Shown here: piece after piece, positions 26,578 through 36,023 of the stretch
Position numbering within the stretch: position 1 is the stretch's first letter
Layout of the letters: the number at the start of each line of letters is the position of its first letter
Assembly: GCA_023428135.1 (NCBI GenBank)
Contig: JAEYZG010000070.1
Span: 1 to 64,000 of the forward strand
Reading direction: 5' to 3'
Length of the DNA: 64,000 nucleotides
From: Bacteroidota bacterium
GTDB taxonomy: Bacteria; Bacteroidota; Bacteroidia; Cytophagales; Cytophagaceae
Position numbers and translations under genes: made by a program
The notes under the pieces: model-generated
Told to the model about the DNA's origin: nothing
Database searches by the model: none
What the model saw: the letters and a program-made list of their open reading frames with translations, nothing else

Positions 26578-26925
26578 TCAGATAAGTTTATTGTTCTGGT
26601 CCGGGAATATAACGGTAGGCTTCCAGATTTTAGCATCTTCGAAATCCATCCCGGCATATGAAATTATAATAATGATATCACCAACCTGCACTTTTCTGGC
26701 AGCAGGGCCATTCAGGCAAATCACGCCACTGTCTCGTGGGCCAGTAATTACATAGGTTTCGAAGCGTTCGCCATTATTAATGTTTACAATCTGAACTTTT
26801 TCATTTTCTATAATATTAGCGGCATTCATCAGATCTTCATCTATGGTAATACTTCCTACATAATGTAGTTCTGCCTGGGTAACCTTTACTCTGTGAATTT
26901 TTGATTTTAATACTTGAATTTGCAT
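26578..26925 (-). CDS. panD: Aspartate 1-decarboxylase
   Basis: The 115-residue proenzyme makes beta-alanine from aspartate for pantothenate. It cleaves itself between Gly24 and Ser25 ([11 protein letters not shown]) to form the pyruvoyl cofactor. The conserved Tyr and Asn sites ([24 protein letters not shown]) are present. It lies 46 bp after panC, so two steps of the pathway are in one operon. Confidence 0.97.
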   Translation of the reverse strand: MQIQVLKSKIHRVKVTQAELHYVGSITIDEDLMNAANIIENEKVQIVNINNGERFETYVITGPRDSGVICLNGPAARKVQVGDIIIIISYAGMDFEDAKIWKPTVIFPDQNNKLI

Positions 26926-26971
26926 TTCGCTAAAAAGGAGGTATTGGTAATTTGATTGTAGATTAAGTAGA

Positions 26972-27811
26972 TTAAATTAAGATGTTGTCTATAAGGCGAA
27001 CGCCATCAATGTAGGCAGCTACACATATCGCAATTCCTTTGTGCTCCTTAACATCCTTTATGGGCATTAAAGTTTCACTATCAGTGATTTCAAAGTATTC
27101 GAGTTTTATCTCTTTTATATTTTTATAAAAATCTCTGATTTTGGCTTTTGTACTTTCAACAGTAGAGTTTCCCAGCAACCTTGCAGCCAACAAAAGAGAT
27201 TCGTTTAGCTTTGCAGCTATGGGCCTGCCTTTTGGAGTAAGGCGCTGATTTCTTGAAGACATTGCCAGTCCGTCTTTTTCCCTTATTACCGGACAGGATC
27301 TGAGTTCTATAGGGAAACTAAGATCTTTTACCATTTGCTTAATAATTAAATATTGCTGCAAATCTTTTTGTCCAAAATAACTGATATCAGGTTGTACAAT
27401 GTGAAACAATTTTGCTACAACTATAGCAACTCCATTAAAATGCCCTGGTCTGAATTTTCCTTCCATCACCAGTTCAAGGGAGCCGAAATCAATTTTTATC
27501 CTTGGTTCTTCAGTATACATTGATTCGGCGGCAGGCATAAATACCAGATCACACCCGGCATTTTCCAGCATTTTAAAATCTTCTTCCTGATTTTTTGGAT
27601 ATAAAATGAAGTCTTGAGCGTTATTAAACTGGATTGGATTTACGAAAATGCTGCAAATGGTAAAATCATTTTCCTTTTTGGAGCATTCTATCAGGGATAT
27701 ATGTCCCTGGTGAAGAGCGCCCATAGTAGGGACAAAACCGATACTTTTAAATTCCGGTTTTCTTCTTTTAATGTATTTAAGCAGTTCAGATGGTTCCTTA
27801 ATTATTTCCAT
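26972..27811 (-). CDS. panC: Pantothenate synthetase
   Basis: The 279-residue enzyme condenses pantoate with beta-alanine using ATP. It has [15 protein letters not shown] (HIGH-type motif), [18 protein letters not shown] (KMSKS-type loop) and FVNPIQF. The start at 27811 was chosen over a frame 41 codons longer, because family members begin directly with MEIIKEP-type sequence and the extension would overlap the divergent promoter. It is the first gene of the operon panC-panD-flippase-rfaE2-peptidase. Confidence 0.96.
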   Translation of the reverse strand: MEIIKEPSELLKYIKRRKPEFKSIGFVPTMGALHQGHISLIECSKKENDFTICSIFVNPIQFNNAQDFILYPKNQEEDFKMLENAGCDLVFMPAAESMYTEEPRIKIDFGSLELVMEGKFRPGHFNGVAIVVAKLFHIVQPDISYFGQKDLQQYLIIKQMVKDLSFPIELRSCPVIREKDGLAMSSRNQRLTPKGRPIAAKLNESLLLAARLLGNSTVESTKAKIRDFYKNIKEIKLEYFEITDSETLMPIKDVKEHKGIAICVAAYIDGVRLIDNILI

Positions 27812-27868
27812 ATCACGATATAAACAAAATAAAATTGGGCAAAATAAGCAGTTAATACTAGAAATTCC

Positions 27869-27899
27869 TTGAAAATTGAGAAAAAATTTTGTAATTTCG
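27869..27899 (+). promoter_or_regulatory. Candidate promoter of the glycogen-synthase-like gene
   Basis: TTG (27869-27871) and TAATTTCG (27892-27899) are separated by 20 bp and resemble the Bacteroidota consensus TTG-N19-21-TAnnTTTG with one mismatch. It lies about 50 bp before the ATG at 27949 in the short region divergent from panC. Confidence 0.4.
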
Positions 27900-27948
27900 T
27901 GGGCCCGTAAACTATTTAGTTTGATTTTAACCAAATCTCTCGCAAAAT

Positions 27949-28758
27949 ATGTCTAGACTTCGAATTCTTTATGTTGCAGCCGAAATAAATCCATTCTTAC
28001 AGGTAACTGAGGTAGCGGATTTTGTTCGGAAGCTGCCACAAGCAATGCAGGAAAAGGGGATGGAAATTAGGATTTTAATTCCTAGATTTGGCGTAATTAA
28101 TGAACGTAAAAACAGATTACATGAGGTTGTAAGGTTGTCCGGAATCAACATCGCAGTCGGCGATGAGGAGAAACCTCTGATTATCAAAGTTGCCTCAATC
28201 CCTAATGCAAAACTTCAGGTTTATTTTATTGATAATGAAGATTATTTCCAAAGAAAACATGTCTTCGTTGATAAAGAAAATAAATTCTACCCTGATAATG
28301 ACGAAAGAGCTATTTTCTTTTGTAAAGGAGTTCTCGAAACTGTAAAAAAACTTGGCTGGTCTCCTGACATCATCCACTGTAATGATTGGATGACAAGTTT
28401 AATCCCTCTTTACCTCAAAACAAGATACAAACAAGATCCGGTTTTTAAAGCTACTAAGTCTGTATTTACAATTTATAATAATTCGTTCAATTATAAGTTT
28501 GATAAAGACCTGCTGGAAAAAGTTAAAATGCTTGATATTGAGGATAAAATGCTTTCTCATTTAAAATCAGCTGATTTTGAGGGTTTTGTAAAAATGGGAA
28601 TGGAGTATGCTGACGCAGTTTTAAAGGCTGAAGAGTCTTATAGCGAAAGTCTGAATAAACTTTTTGACAGCTTCGAAAAAGAAAAGAAAATTAATGTCCT
28701 GGAGGAAGATGATAATTTTGAAAGCTACTATAATTTTTATAATGAACTTATTAACTAA
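27949..28758 (+). CDS. Glycogen/starch synthase N-terminal-domain protein, probably non-catalytic
   Basis: The 269-residue protein matches only the N-terminal GT5 domain of glycogen synthase (RILYVAAEINPF, ALPQAM-like KLPQAMQEKGMEIRILIP, IIHCNDWMTSLIPLYLK). The C-terminal Rossmann domain that binds ADP-glucose is absent. The ADP-glucose-binding KxGGLADV loop is replaced by LQVTEVADFV, and the usual HN of the acceptor site reads IYNNSFNY. It is thus unlikely to be a working synthase. The frame is intact and the stop overlaps the next gene by 17 bp, so it looks like a maintained protein, not a decaying fragment. Function unknown. Confidence 0.8.
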   Translation: MSRLRILYVAAEINPFLQVTEVADFVRKLPQAMQEKGMEIRILIPRFGVINERKNRLHEVVRLSGINIAVGDEEKPLIIKVASIPNAKLQVYFIDNEDYFQRKHVFVDKENKFYPDNDERAIFFCKGVLETVKKLGWSPDIIHCNDWMTSLIPLYLKTRYKQDPVFKATKSVFTIYNNSFNYKFDKDLLEKVKMLDIEDKMLSHLKSADFEGFVKMGMEYADAVLKAEESYSESLNKLFDSFEKEKKINVLEEDDNFESYYNFYNELIN

Positions 28759-30139
28759 AAAATCAGGGCTGCTGTTTTTACTGGCAGCCCTTGTTATTTT
28801 TTCCTGTAAAAAAGAACCGTCAAGAATAGGAAATAGCTTACCGCCTCCTGATTTACAAACGGATTTGAACTTTAGTGATTCTTTAATTGCTCAAACCAGT
28901 ACGGTTTTAGTAAATGATTCTATTGTTACTTCGAACACTGTACCAACGGTTAATGTATTTGGCCTCGTCGGTCAATCAAATGATCCTATTTTTGGAAGAA
29001 TAACAGCCAAAACTTTTGCGCAACTAAAATATAATATCAAGGGAAATTACAATTTTGGTAATAATCCGGTATTTGATAGTGCAGTATTTACTTTACAGCC
29101 AAATGGCTATTATGGAGATACAACTTCTGGTTCTCAGGTTGACCAGTCTATATCTGTTTACCAATTGAGCGGAAGTTTAGACACAAATACTGTATATAGA
29201 GCTAGCTCCCCTGAAATTCCTTATGATCTAAATAAAAAGCTAGCAACATTTAATTTCCGGGCCAATCAAAAAGTAGGTTCTACTATTTCAGTCAGACTTA
29301 CAGATGAACAATTTGCTAAAGGAATTATAGAAAATGGAATTACTTCAGACACTGCTTTGTTGAGGTATTGCAAAGGGATAGCCCTTGTGGCCGAAAATAA
29401 AGATGCCGTTGTTAGACAGTTTTATTTGTATTCTTCTTCATCTGCATACAGTGGAATAAGGATTTATTACCATAATGATAATACGTATTCTTCTGTAACA
29501 CTGAACTTTACTTATAATAATCCAAAATTTTATACTATTGTAGCTGATAGAGCCGGAACTCCGATTGCGGGATTAGGAAATCAAAGTTATGGGACTGAAA
29601 TAACAGGAAACCTGTCTTATGCACAGGCAGGTACTGGTGTGATGACAAAACTTTCTTTCCCAGGTTTGGAAAATTTCTTAAAAGAATTGAATGAAGGCGA
29701 ACAAATTATTATCAATAAGGCTGAAATTGTTATAAAAGCTGACAAAACAAGTGGATTTGGCTATCCGATACCTCGAATGGATTTGTACCAGACTGGAGAA
29801 AACGGAAAGATGTTAAAACTTAACAATGTGTCTGCTGCCATTCAGGCAAATGGTAGTTACTTATTCGGTACAGCAAATCCTGCCACATCCTATTATGATT
29901 ATAAGAATAACCTATATAAATTTTCTATAGGATCATATCTGCAGGCAGTGGCAGATGATAAAATAGTATTAAGGCCATTTTTGGTATCTGCTTCAGAGAC
30001 AATTTTAAAGTATTCAACAGGAGGAACAGAAGGAGGACCATTGAATTTTTATAGTCTTTATAGGTCGGCTTTAAAAAATGACCCTTCAATAGAAGCTGAC
30101 AGAATAAAATTGAACATATATTATACGATCGTAAAGTAA
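28742..30139 (+). CDS. DUF4270 family lipoprotein
   Basis: The 465-residue protein has a lipoprotein signal (LAALVIFSCKKEP), followed by a beta-rich region with many Ser/Thr/Asn residues, as in the DUF4270 family of Bacteroidota. Signs are IGNSLPPPDLQTDLNFSDS near the N-terminus, SNDPIFGRITAKTFAQL and, near the end, SIEADRIKLNIYYTIVK. The ATG at 28742, overlapping the previous gene by 17 bp, was chosen because the signal starts there; the frame opens further upstream. Function unknown; probably on the outer membrane. Confidence 0.85.
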   Translation: MNLLTKKSGLLFLLAALVIFSCKKEPSRIGNSLPPPDLQTDLNFSDSLIAQTSTVLVNDSIVTSNTVPTVNVFGLVGQSNDPIFGRITAKTFAQLKYNIKGNYNFGNNPVFDSAVFTLQPNGYYGDTTSGSQVDQSISVYQLSGSLDTNTVYRASSPEIPYDLNKKLATFNFRANQKVGSTISVRLTDEQFAKGIIENGITSDTALLRYCKGIALVAENKDAVVRQFYLYSSSSAYSGIRIYYHNDNTYSSVTLNFTYNNPKFYTIVADRAGTPIAGLGNQSYGTEITGNLSYAQAGTGVMTKLSFPGLENFLKELNEGEQIIINKAEIVIKADKTSGFGYPIPRMDLYQTGENGKMLKLNNVSAAIQANGSYLFGTANPATSYYDYKNNLYKFSIGSYLQAVADDKIVLRPFLVSASETILKYSTGGTEGGPLNFYSLYRSALKNDPSIEADRIKLNIYYTIVK

Positions 30140-30191
30140 AACTAAGTTAGAGTAAATATCGATCTGTTAATTTAAACCCCATTGAATTAAG

Positions 30192-32027
30192 ATGTGTGGA
30201 ATTGTTGCTTACGTTGGAAATAAAGAAGCTTCTCCTATTTTAATAAAAGGTCTTAAAAGACTTGAGTATAGAGGTTATGATAGTGCAGGTATTGCACTTT
30301 TAAATGGAGATTTAAATGTCTACAAGAAAAAAGGTAAAGTAAGCGAGCTTGAAGAATACCTTAAAGATCAGAAAATTGATAGTAATATAGGGATAGGACA
30401 CACACGCTGGGCTACCCATGGGGTTCCTAATGATGTAAATGCACACCCTCACTTTTCAGGAAAAAGAGAACTGGCCATCATCCACAATGGTATCATTGAA
30501 AATTATGCTTCACTCAAAAAGGATCTTGAACAAAGAGGTCATGTGTTCTTAAGTGAGACAGATTCAGAGGTTTTTATCCATTTTATTGAAGATATAAGAG
30601 ATAACAATCAATGTTCCCTTGAAGAAGCAGTAAGGCTTGCTCTTACTAAAGTAGTGGGTGCATATGCAATAGTAATTATCTCAAAGGATGATCCGAATCA
30701 GCTGATAGCTGCAAGAAAGGGAAGCCCGTTAGTAATTGGTCTTGGACAAGGTGAGTTTTTTATTGCATCTGATGCATCTCCCATCATTGAATATACAAAT
30801 GAGGTTGTCTATCTTAATGATCTTGAAATTGCAGTAATTAAAGATGGACGTTTAAGTATTAAGACTATTGAGGATGTTCAGACTACTCCTTACATACACA
30901 GACTTGATCTTGAACTTGATCAGATTGAAAAAGGGGGGTATGAGCATTTTATGCTCAAGGAAATATTTGAACAGCCAAAATCAATTAAAGATTGTCTCAG
31001 AGGAAGGGTCATTTCTGAACAAGCTCATTTGGCTCTTGGAGGAATCAGACAATATCTCAATAAACTTGTTAATGCTGACAGGATCATCATTCTTGGGTGT
31101 GGAACCTCATGGCATGCAGGACTGGTAGCGGAGTATATTTTTGAAGAATTTGCCAGGATACCTGTTGAAGTTGAGTATGCTTCCGAGTTCAGATATAGAA
31201 ATCCTATTATTAAAGAAGGGGATGTTGTAATTGCAATTTCTCAAAGTGGAGAAACTGCTGATACTCTTGCCGCTATTGAGCTAGCCAAGGCTAAAGGTGC
31301 AATAATATTTGGCGTTTGTAATGTTGTAGGTTCTTCGATTGCGAGAGCATCTCATGAGGGTGCTTATCTGCATGCAGGGCCTGAAATAGGTGTGGCCAGT
31401 ACAAAAGCGTTTACAGCTCAGGTTACAGTGCTTACAATGATGGCTATTATTGTTGGCCATAGAAGAGGGACTATCAAAGAAAGTCTGTTTCATCAGCTTT
31501 TGGTTGATTTGGAGAATCTTCCAGCTAAAGTTGAAAAGGCATTGAAGACCAATGATCAAATAAAATATATTGCTTCTATATATAAAGATGCAAGGAATTT
31601 CCTTTATCTGGGAAGAGGAGCGAATTTCCCTGTAGCATTGGAAGGAGCTCTTAAACTAAAGGAAATTTCTTATATCCATGCAGAAGGGTATCCTGCTGCT
31701 GAAATGAAACATGGTCCGATAGCCCTGATTGATGAAGAAATGCCAGTAATGGTTATAGCTACAAAAGATCAGACGTATGAAAAAATTGTAAGTAATATTC
31801 AGGAAGTCAGAGCTAGAAAAGGTAAAGTAATAGCTATTGTTACCGAAGGAGATAAGCAAATCGAAGCCATGGCAGATTTTGTGATCGAAGTGCCTGGAAC
31901 GCATGAGTTTTTGATGCCTATCGTATCTGTGGTTCCGCTCCAGCTTTTGTCCTATCATATTGCTGTGATGAGGGGCTGTAACGTGGATCAGCCTCGAAAT
32001 CTGGCAAAGTCGGTAACGGTGGAGTAG
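30192..32027 (+). CDS. glmS: Glutamine--fructose-6-phosphate aminotransferase (isomerizing)
   Basis: The 611-residue enzyme makes glucosamine 6-phosphate for cell-wall and LPS synthesis. The N-terminal nucleophile is Cys2 (MCGIVAYVG), with GHTRWATHG and HNGIIENY in the glutaminase domain. Two SIS sugar-isomerase domains follow (ISQSGETADT and EGALKLKEISYIHAEGY), and the end is NLAKSVTVE, as in all GlmS proteins. No glmS-ribozyme was seen upstream, only 52 bp of spacing. A terminator follows. Confidence 0.98.
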   Translation: MCGIVAYVGNKEASPILIKGLKRLEYRGYDSAGIALLNGDLNVYKKKGKVSELEEYLKDQKIDSNIGIGHTRWATHGVPNDVNAHPHFSGKRELAIIHNGIIENYASLKKDLEQRGHVFLSETDSEVFIHFIEDIRDNNQCSLEEAVRLALTKVVGAYAIVIISKDDPNQLIAARKGSPLVIGLGQGEFFIASDASPIIEYTNEVVYLNDLEIAVIKDGRLSIKTIEDVQTTPYIHRLDLELDQIEKGGYEHFMLKEIFEQPKSIKDCLRGRVISEQAHLALGGIRQYLNKLVNADRIIILGCGTSWHAGLVAEYIFEEFARIPVEVEYASEFRYRNPIIKEGDVVIAISQSGETADTLAAIELAKAKGAIIFGVCNVVGSSIARASHEGAYLHAGPEIGVASTKAFTAQVTVLTMMAIIVGHRRGTIKESLFHQLLVDLENLPAKVEKALKTNDQIKYIASIYKDARNFLYLGRGANFPVALEGALKLKEISYIHAEGYPAAEMKHGPIALIDEEMPVMVIATKDQTYEKIVSNIQEVRARKGKVIAIVTEGDKQIEAMADFVIEVPGTHEFLMPIVSVVPLQLLSYHIAVMRGCNVDQPRNLAKSVTVE

Positions 32028-32088
32028 TTTTCACCAGTACAGATTTGATTGGCAGATTGATTTGAAGTGCAGCAGATTTATAATATTT

Positions 32089-32120
32089 AAGGGCGGGATT
32101 TATACCGCCCTTCTTATTTT
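32089..32120 (+). terminator. Intrinsic terminator of the glmS operon
   Basis: AAGGGCGG (32089-32096) and CCGCCCTT (32105-32112) form an 8-bp GC-rich stem with an 8-nt loop, followed by CTTATTTT, about 60 bp after the glmS stop. Confidence 0.85.
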
Positions 32121-32188
32121 GTATCTTCTTTAAGAAGTTTTAAAACTTTAGAAATTGATGCTGAGATTGCGCTCCTATTGATCAATTA

Positions 32189-33100
32189 TCAATTTTTTGA
32201 TATATCCACTTTTTCGAAAAACCTTTGGTCTACATTACCAAGCCCTTCAGTTCTTATTTCTTTCGAAGATTGTCTTCCAAGAAGCCTTCTTACCATTGAT
32301 TTAATAAAATCAGGAACTAAGGACCTATAAAGATGTATTAGCCGATGCTCTCCTTCAATGGGGGTGTTTTCTTCTAATGATTTATGGACAGTCCAAATAT
32401 TTTCATAATCACTTTGAAAGGGAATGACATTTTCAATATCAACTTCCTTTACTTTTTCTGCCACTACTATCAGTGTCGTAGGGCTATCATTAGTAATATT
32501 AACTCTCATTTTAGCTTTATGAGTATCTGTGATACGATACCAATTTGGTATTTCCTTTCCATTAGTATCAGCATATATCATAATGTCCTTTATCTTAAAC
32601 CCGAATTTCTCGGTAAAGAGAGAAAAGAATAATTCAGGGCTTAATTGGTAAAATCCATGACCGCAGAAATTATTAGCAGGAGTGCTTGCTATAAAATGTC
32701 CACCTACCTTTACCATTTCCATGCAGCTTTTTATGGCGGAAGGAAAATTGAAGACATGTTCCAATGTTCCACCATCATAAACAACAGAATATTTATTCTT
32801 AAGATCAGAGGGAATAGGGAAATTAAGATCATGTATGATAGTAGCATTTTCATAATTTGAATAATCCATACTATCATTTTTTTCAGCCCCTAATAATTCA
32901 AAATAGTTTTCTGCGTAATCTTTATATTTGAACGAAATCTTTCCAGTCAAGACGACATTCATTTCTTTTGAATCTGAAACTAAATTTTCGGGAGAAATAA
33001 ACAGCTCTTGTCTTCCAAGTGTAAGCGTTTCTTGATAGCTAACATTATATTTCTTCTTTAGGTATAATAAAAATCTACTGTTGGTTCTATTTATTCCCAT
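32189..33100 (-). CDS. Class I SAM-dependent methyltransferase-like protein
   Basis: The 303-residue product has a Methyltransf_11-like core: ELLGAEKNDSMDYS near the SAM-binding strand, ATIIHDLNFPIPSDL, then YSVVYDGGTLEHVFNFPSAI and MVKVGGHFIASTP. NFCGHGFYQLSPELFFSLF is a phrase found in a set of bacterial methyltransferases of surface-glycan and accessory loci. Canonical motif I (GxGxG) is not obvious, so activity is uncertain. The gene reads opposite to its neighbours, between the glmS terminator and a pseudogene, in a region that looks like accessory DNA. Confidence 0.65.
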   Translation of the reverse strand: MGINRTNSRFLLYLKKKYNVSYQETLTLGRQELFISPENLVSDSKEMNVVLTGKISFKYKDYAENYFELLGAEKNDSMDYSNYENATIIHDLNFPIPSDLKNKYSVVYDGGTLEHVFNFPSAIKSCMEMVKVGGHFIASTPANNFCGHGFYQLSPELFFSLFTEKFGFKIKDIMIYADTNGKEIPNWYRITDTHKAKMRVNITNDSPTTLIVVAEKVKEVDIENVIPFQSDYENIWTVHKSLEENTPIEGEHRLIHLYRSLVPDFIKSMVRRLLGRQSSKEIRTEGLGNVDQRFFEKVDISKN

Positions 33101-33484
33101 TAATTTATTTATGTTTTTCTGAAAAATTAGTTTCTAAGATGGCTACGAAGAATTCTTTTGTTTTTTTAATTAATTATTTGAATCCTCCAGTTTGGATGAT
33201 TTCTTATTACCCTCTTCTTATTTTAGTATGTGCTTAAAAGTATGAATTTATCATAGTAAGGTCAAATATGTTAATTTTAGAATCAATATGGAGCGGATAT
33301 GTTTTTAAGATACCTTAATATGATTTTGTCTGATTTTTTAAAGTCTAACGTGGTTAGCTTAGGATATCCATTTTGGTTTTAATGCTTTATCATAATTTTC
33401 GATGGTTCCAGGCGCAGTTCTTTAACGTATAGTATTTCGCTGTGCGGACCTTATTTGGTTTGTTTGTCTTTCAAGAGTATTCTA
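33101..33484. other. AT-rich intergenic stretch without recognised feature
   Basis: This 384-bp stretch lies between the start of the methyltransferase and the end of a pseudogene. It has stops in all frames and no clear hairpin or repeat. The methyltransferase promoter should be at its left end. Confidence 0.5.
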
Positions 33485-33852
33485 CTATCTATTCACTCTT
33501 CTCTCTTTCTGCAAATAATTTAAACTTTGTTTTAAATCTATATAGAATATGGGAAGGTACCTCCTTTCTTTTAATATGTCAATTACATCCACTTTCATAT
33601 TAATAATCTCAAGTTTGTATTCTCGGCTAAATCTCTCTATCGACTTTCTTTTCTTAATTGGAATTGACCAAACATGGTTAGCCTTAAACCTCTTGCCTCT
33701 TGGGTTAAGGTATTTGTTCTTGTTGAACCAATCCGCTATTTTTTCATATGTCCATCCCTTTCGGTGAAAATTGACTATAGTTTGGAATAAAACATGTGAT
33801 ATTCTGGATACTGAGGAGTCCCTAGGTTGGAAGAAATGAATTCCACGCTCAT
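33485..33852 (-). pseudogene. Frameshifted small helix-turn-helix (recombinase-like) protein
   Basis: On the minus strand an ATG at 33852 opens MSVEFISSNLGTPQYPEYHM and stops after 25 codons at 33775. The neighbouring frame then carries a clearly coding stretch without its own start: RKGWTYEKIADWFNKNKYL, NPRGKRFKANHVWSI and PIKKRKSIERFSREY, ending at TAG 33485. The phrase 'W-T-Y-x-x-I-A-D-W-x-N-x-x-x-Y-x-x-P-R-G-K' is that of small Bacteroidota proteins that resemble the DNA-binding helix of serine recombinases. Joining the frames near 33778 would restore one protein of about 120 residues. A one-base frameshift is the simplest explanation; a sequencing error is possible. Confidence 0.6.
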
Positions 33853-34019
33853 TTTAAGCGAGTAGGACTTATTTTGGACGGCTTTTGGGGTTAGAACCTA
33901 TTACAGTAGAAAAAGAATATATAAAAAATGGAACATTTATATTCCCTTTTTTTATATCAAAAGGTTCATTATTTCGGATAAAAAACTTTTTTAAGCTATT
34001 TTTAAGCCCTAATTCAGAC

Positions 34020-34406
34020 ATGATGGCCAAAATAATAATAAACAGTCAGTCAGCGCCTGCTCCGATAGGCCCATACAGCCAGGCAGTTAAAGCTGGCAAT
34101 ACCTTGTATATTTCCGGACAAATTGCATTGATTCCTGAAACAGGAGCTATGGATAACAAAACTATCCAGGAAGAAACCCACAGGGTAATGAAAAATCTTG
34201 GAGAAATTTTAAAAGCTGCGGGGCTGAATTACTCTAACGTGGTAAAAAGTACCATTTTCGTAAAGGATTTGAATAATTTTGTAGCAGTAAATCAGGTTTA
34301 CGGAGAATATTTTACTTCAGAACCACCAGCAAGAGAAACTGTTGAAGTGAGCAGATTGCCCAAAGACGCTAATGTTGAGATTTCCTGCATTGCTGTAGCA
34401 GAATAA
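34020..34406 (+). CDS. ridA: RidA family enamine/imine deaminase
   Basis: The 128-residue protein hydrolyses reactive enamines and imines such as 2-aminoacrylate. It shows SAPAPIGPYSQAVKAGNTLYISGQI at the N-terminus (shown here in pieces: GPYSQAV, YISGQI), VVKSTIFVKDLNNF, and the catalytic Arg in EPPARETVEVSRLP. The start at 34020 (or the adjacent ATG at 34023) was chosen because RidA proteins begin here; the frame extends 45 codons upstream through AT-rich, non-homologous sequence. It precedes gltX by 59 bp. Confidence 0.95.
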   Translation: MMAKIIINSQSAPAPIGPYSQAVKAGNTLYISGQIALIPETGAMDNKTIQEETHRVMKNLGEILKAAGLNYSNVVKSTIFVKDLNNFVAVNQVYGEYFTSEPPARETVEVSRLPKDANVEISCIAVAE

Positions 34407-34465
34407 TAAGAGAAATCTTAAATTTAATTTACTTGTTAAAATAATACCGAAGAGGATTTAGGAAT

Positions 34466-36019
34466 ATGGAAAGAGAAGTCAGAGTGAGATTTGCTCCAAG
34501 CCCAACAGGAGCCTTGCATATTGGTGGTGTCAGAACAGCATTGTACAATTATCTTTTTGCTAAAAAGAATAATGGAAAAATGTTGCTCAGAATAGAAGAT
34601 ACTGACCAAAATCGCTTTGTACCGGGTGCTGAAGAGTATATTCTGCAGGCTTTGGATTGGATTGGAATCAAGCTTGATGAGGGAATAAGAGAGGGAGGGC
34701 CTAATGGCCCATATCGTCAGTCGGAAAGAAAAGCTATATACATGCAGTATGCATTGAAACTCGTGGAGGAAGGCAATGCGTACTATGCATTTGATACATC
34801 GGAAGAACTGGATGCAATGCGTGAGAGGCTGAAAGCAGCTAAAGTAGCTTCTCCTCAGTATAACGCTATAACCAGAGCTACAATGAAAAACTCACTTACT
34901 CTTCCTGAAGATGAAGTGAAGAAGAGGCTTGCCTCCGGAGATCCATATGTAATTCGTTTAAAAGTTCCTCGAAAAGAGGAGATCCGTCTTAATGATATGA
35001 TAAGAGGTTGGGTAATGGTTCATTCTTCTTCTCTGGATGATAAAATTCTGATGAAGTCTGATGGAATGCCTACCTACCACCTGGCTAATATTGTTGATGA
35101 TCATTTAATGGGTATTACACACGTTATTCGTGGTGAAGAATGGTTGCCAAGTGCCCCTACTCATGTGCTTATTTATAAATTTTTGGGATGGGAATCTACG
35201 ATGCCTCAGTTTGCACACCTCCCACTTTTGTTGAAGCCAGATGGTAATGGAAAACTTAGTAAAAGGGATGCGGAAAAACATGGTTTTCCGATATTCCCTT
35301 TAAACTGGGAGTTTACAAATCCGGAAGATGGTAAGACCGAAAAAATTATAGGTTTCAGAGAGGAAGGGTATTTACCTGAAGCTGTAGTTAATTTCCTTGC
35401 TTTGTTAGGTTGGAACCCTGGTACCCAACAGGAGTTGTTCACCATGGACGAACTGATTCAGGCGTTTAGCCCGGAAAGAATCGGAAAATCAGGTACAAAA
35501 TTCGATATCAATAAAGCAAAATGGTTTAATCAGCAATATCTTAAAGCTAAATCTTCTGAAGAATTGTCAGGTTACCTTATTGAAGAACTGAATGCTAAAG
35601 GGATAAAGTTTGAAGCTTCTAAAATTTCTAAGATAATTGAGTTGTTAAAAGAGCGTGTTACTTTTCCTAAAGACTTTTGGGAGGAGGGACGTTTCTTCTT
35701 TAGCAAACCTGAACATTATGACACGGCAGTGGTTAATTCTAAGTGGACCAATGAGGCTGTGAACATCATTGTTGAGTTTAAAGACGAACTGAAAAATGAA
35801 TCTGAAGTAAACGCTGATCGAGCAAAAGATTTACTCAACCAAGTGCTTGAGAAAAACGGAGTCAAGATTGGCAAAATGCTACAGGCATTGAGATTAGCAA
35901 TTACAGGAGCCGGTTCCGGTCCTGACCTGATGCAGATTATTGAGGTATTAGGAGTTAAAGAAACAGTTAGTCGAATAGATTCAGCTTTGCAGGTTCTCAG
36001 CGGACATGTAAAAGCTTAA
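34466..36019 (+). CDS. gltX: Glutamate--tRNA ligase
   Basis: The 517-residue class I synthetase charges tRNA-Glu. The HIGH-type motif is PSPTGALHIGGVRTAL, the KMSKS-type motif is KLSKRDAEKHGFP, and RIEDTDQNRFV binds glutamate. The anticodon-binding helical domain occupies about 350-517. Length and order are normal for Bacteroidota. It is followed after 4 bp by a small acidic/basic protein. Confidence 0.98.
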   Translation: MEREVRVRFAPSPTGALHIGGVRTALYNYLFAKKNNGKMLLRIEDTDQNRFVPGAEEYILQALDWIGIKLDEGIREGGPNGPYRQSERKAIYMQYALKLVEEGNAYYAFDTSEELDAMRERLKAAKVASPQYNAITRATMKNSLTLPEDEVKKRLASGDPYVIRLKVPRKEEIRLNDMIRGWVMVHSSSLDDKILMKSDGMPTYHLANIVDDHLMGITHVIRGEEWLPSAPTHVLIYKFLGWESTMPQFAHLPLLLKPDGNGKLSKRDAEKHGFPIFPLNWEFTNPEDGKTEKIIGFREEGYLPEAVVNFLALLGWNPGTQQELFTMDELIQAFSPERIGKSGTKFDINKAKWFNQQYLKAKSSEELSGYLIEELNAKGIKFEASKISKIIELLKERVTFPKDFWEEGRFFFSKPEHYDTAVVNSKWTNEAVNIIVEFKDELKNESEVNADRAKDLLNQVLEKNGVKIGKMLQALRLAITGAGSGPDLMQIIEVLGVKETVSRIDSALQVLSGHVKA

Positions 36020-36023
36020 AGCT

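Noticed and set aside
27812..27934. 41-codon N-terminal extension of PanC
   Set aside because: The extension has no similarity to the family and would cover the region divergent from the next gene, where a candidate promoter lies.
30140..30191. glmS ribozyme or leader RNA upstream of glmS
   Set aside because: Only 52 bp separate the DUF4270 stop from the glmS start, too short for the ribozyme, and no matching core is visible.
33549..33767. 72-codon plus-strand frame rich in Leu, Ile and Phe
   Set aside because: It is antisense to the frameshifted helix-turn-helix pseudogene, whose protein sequence is clearly the coding one.
33885..34019. 45-codon N-terminal extension of RidA, and a possible tRNA end at GGTTAGAACC
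   Set aside because: RidA proteins start at the later ATG, the extension is AT-rich with no homology, and no cloverleaf could be folded around the short motif.
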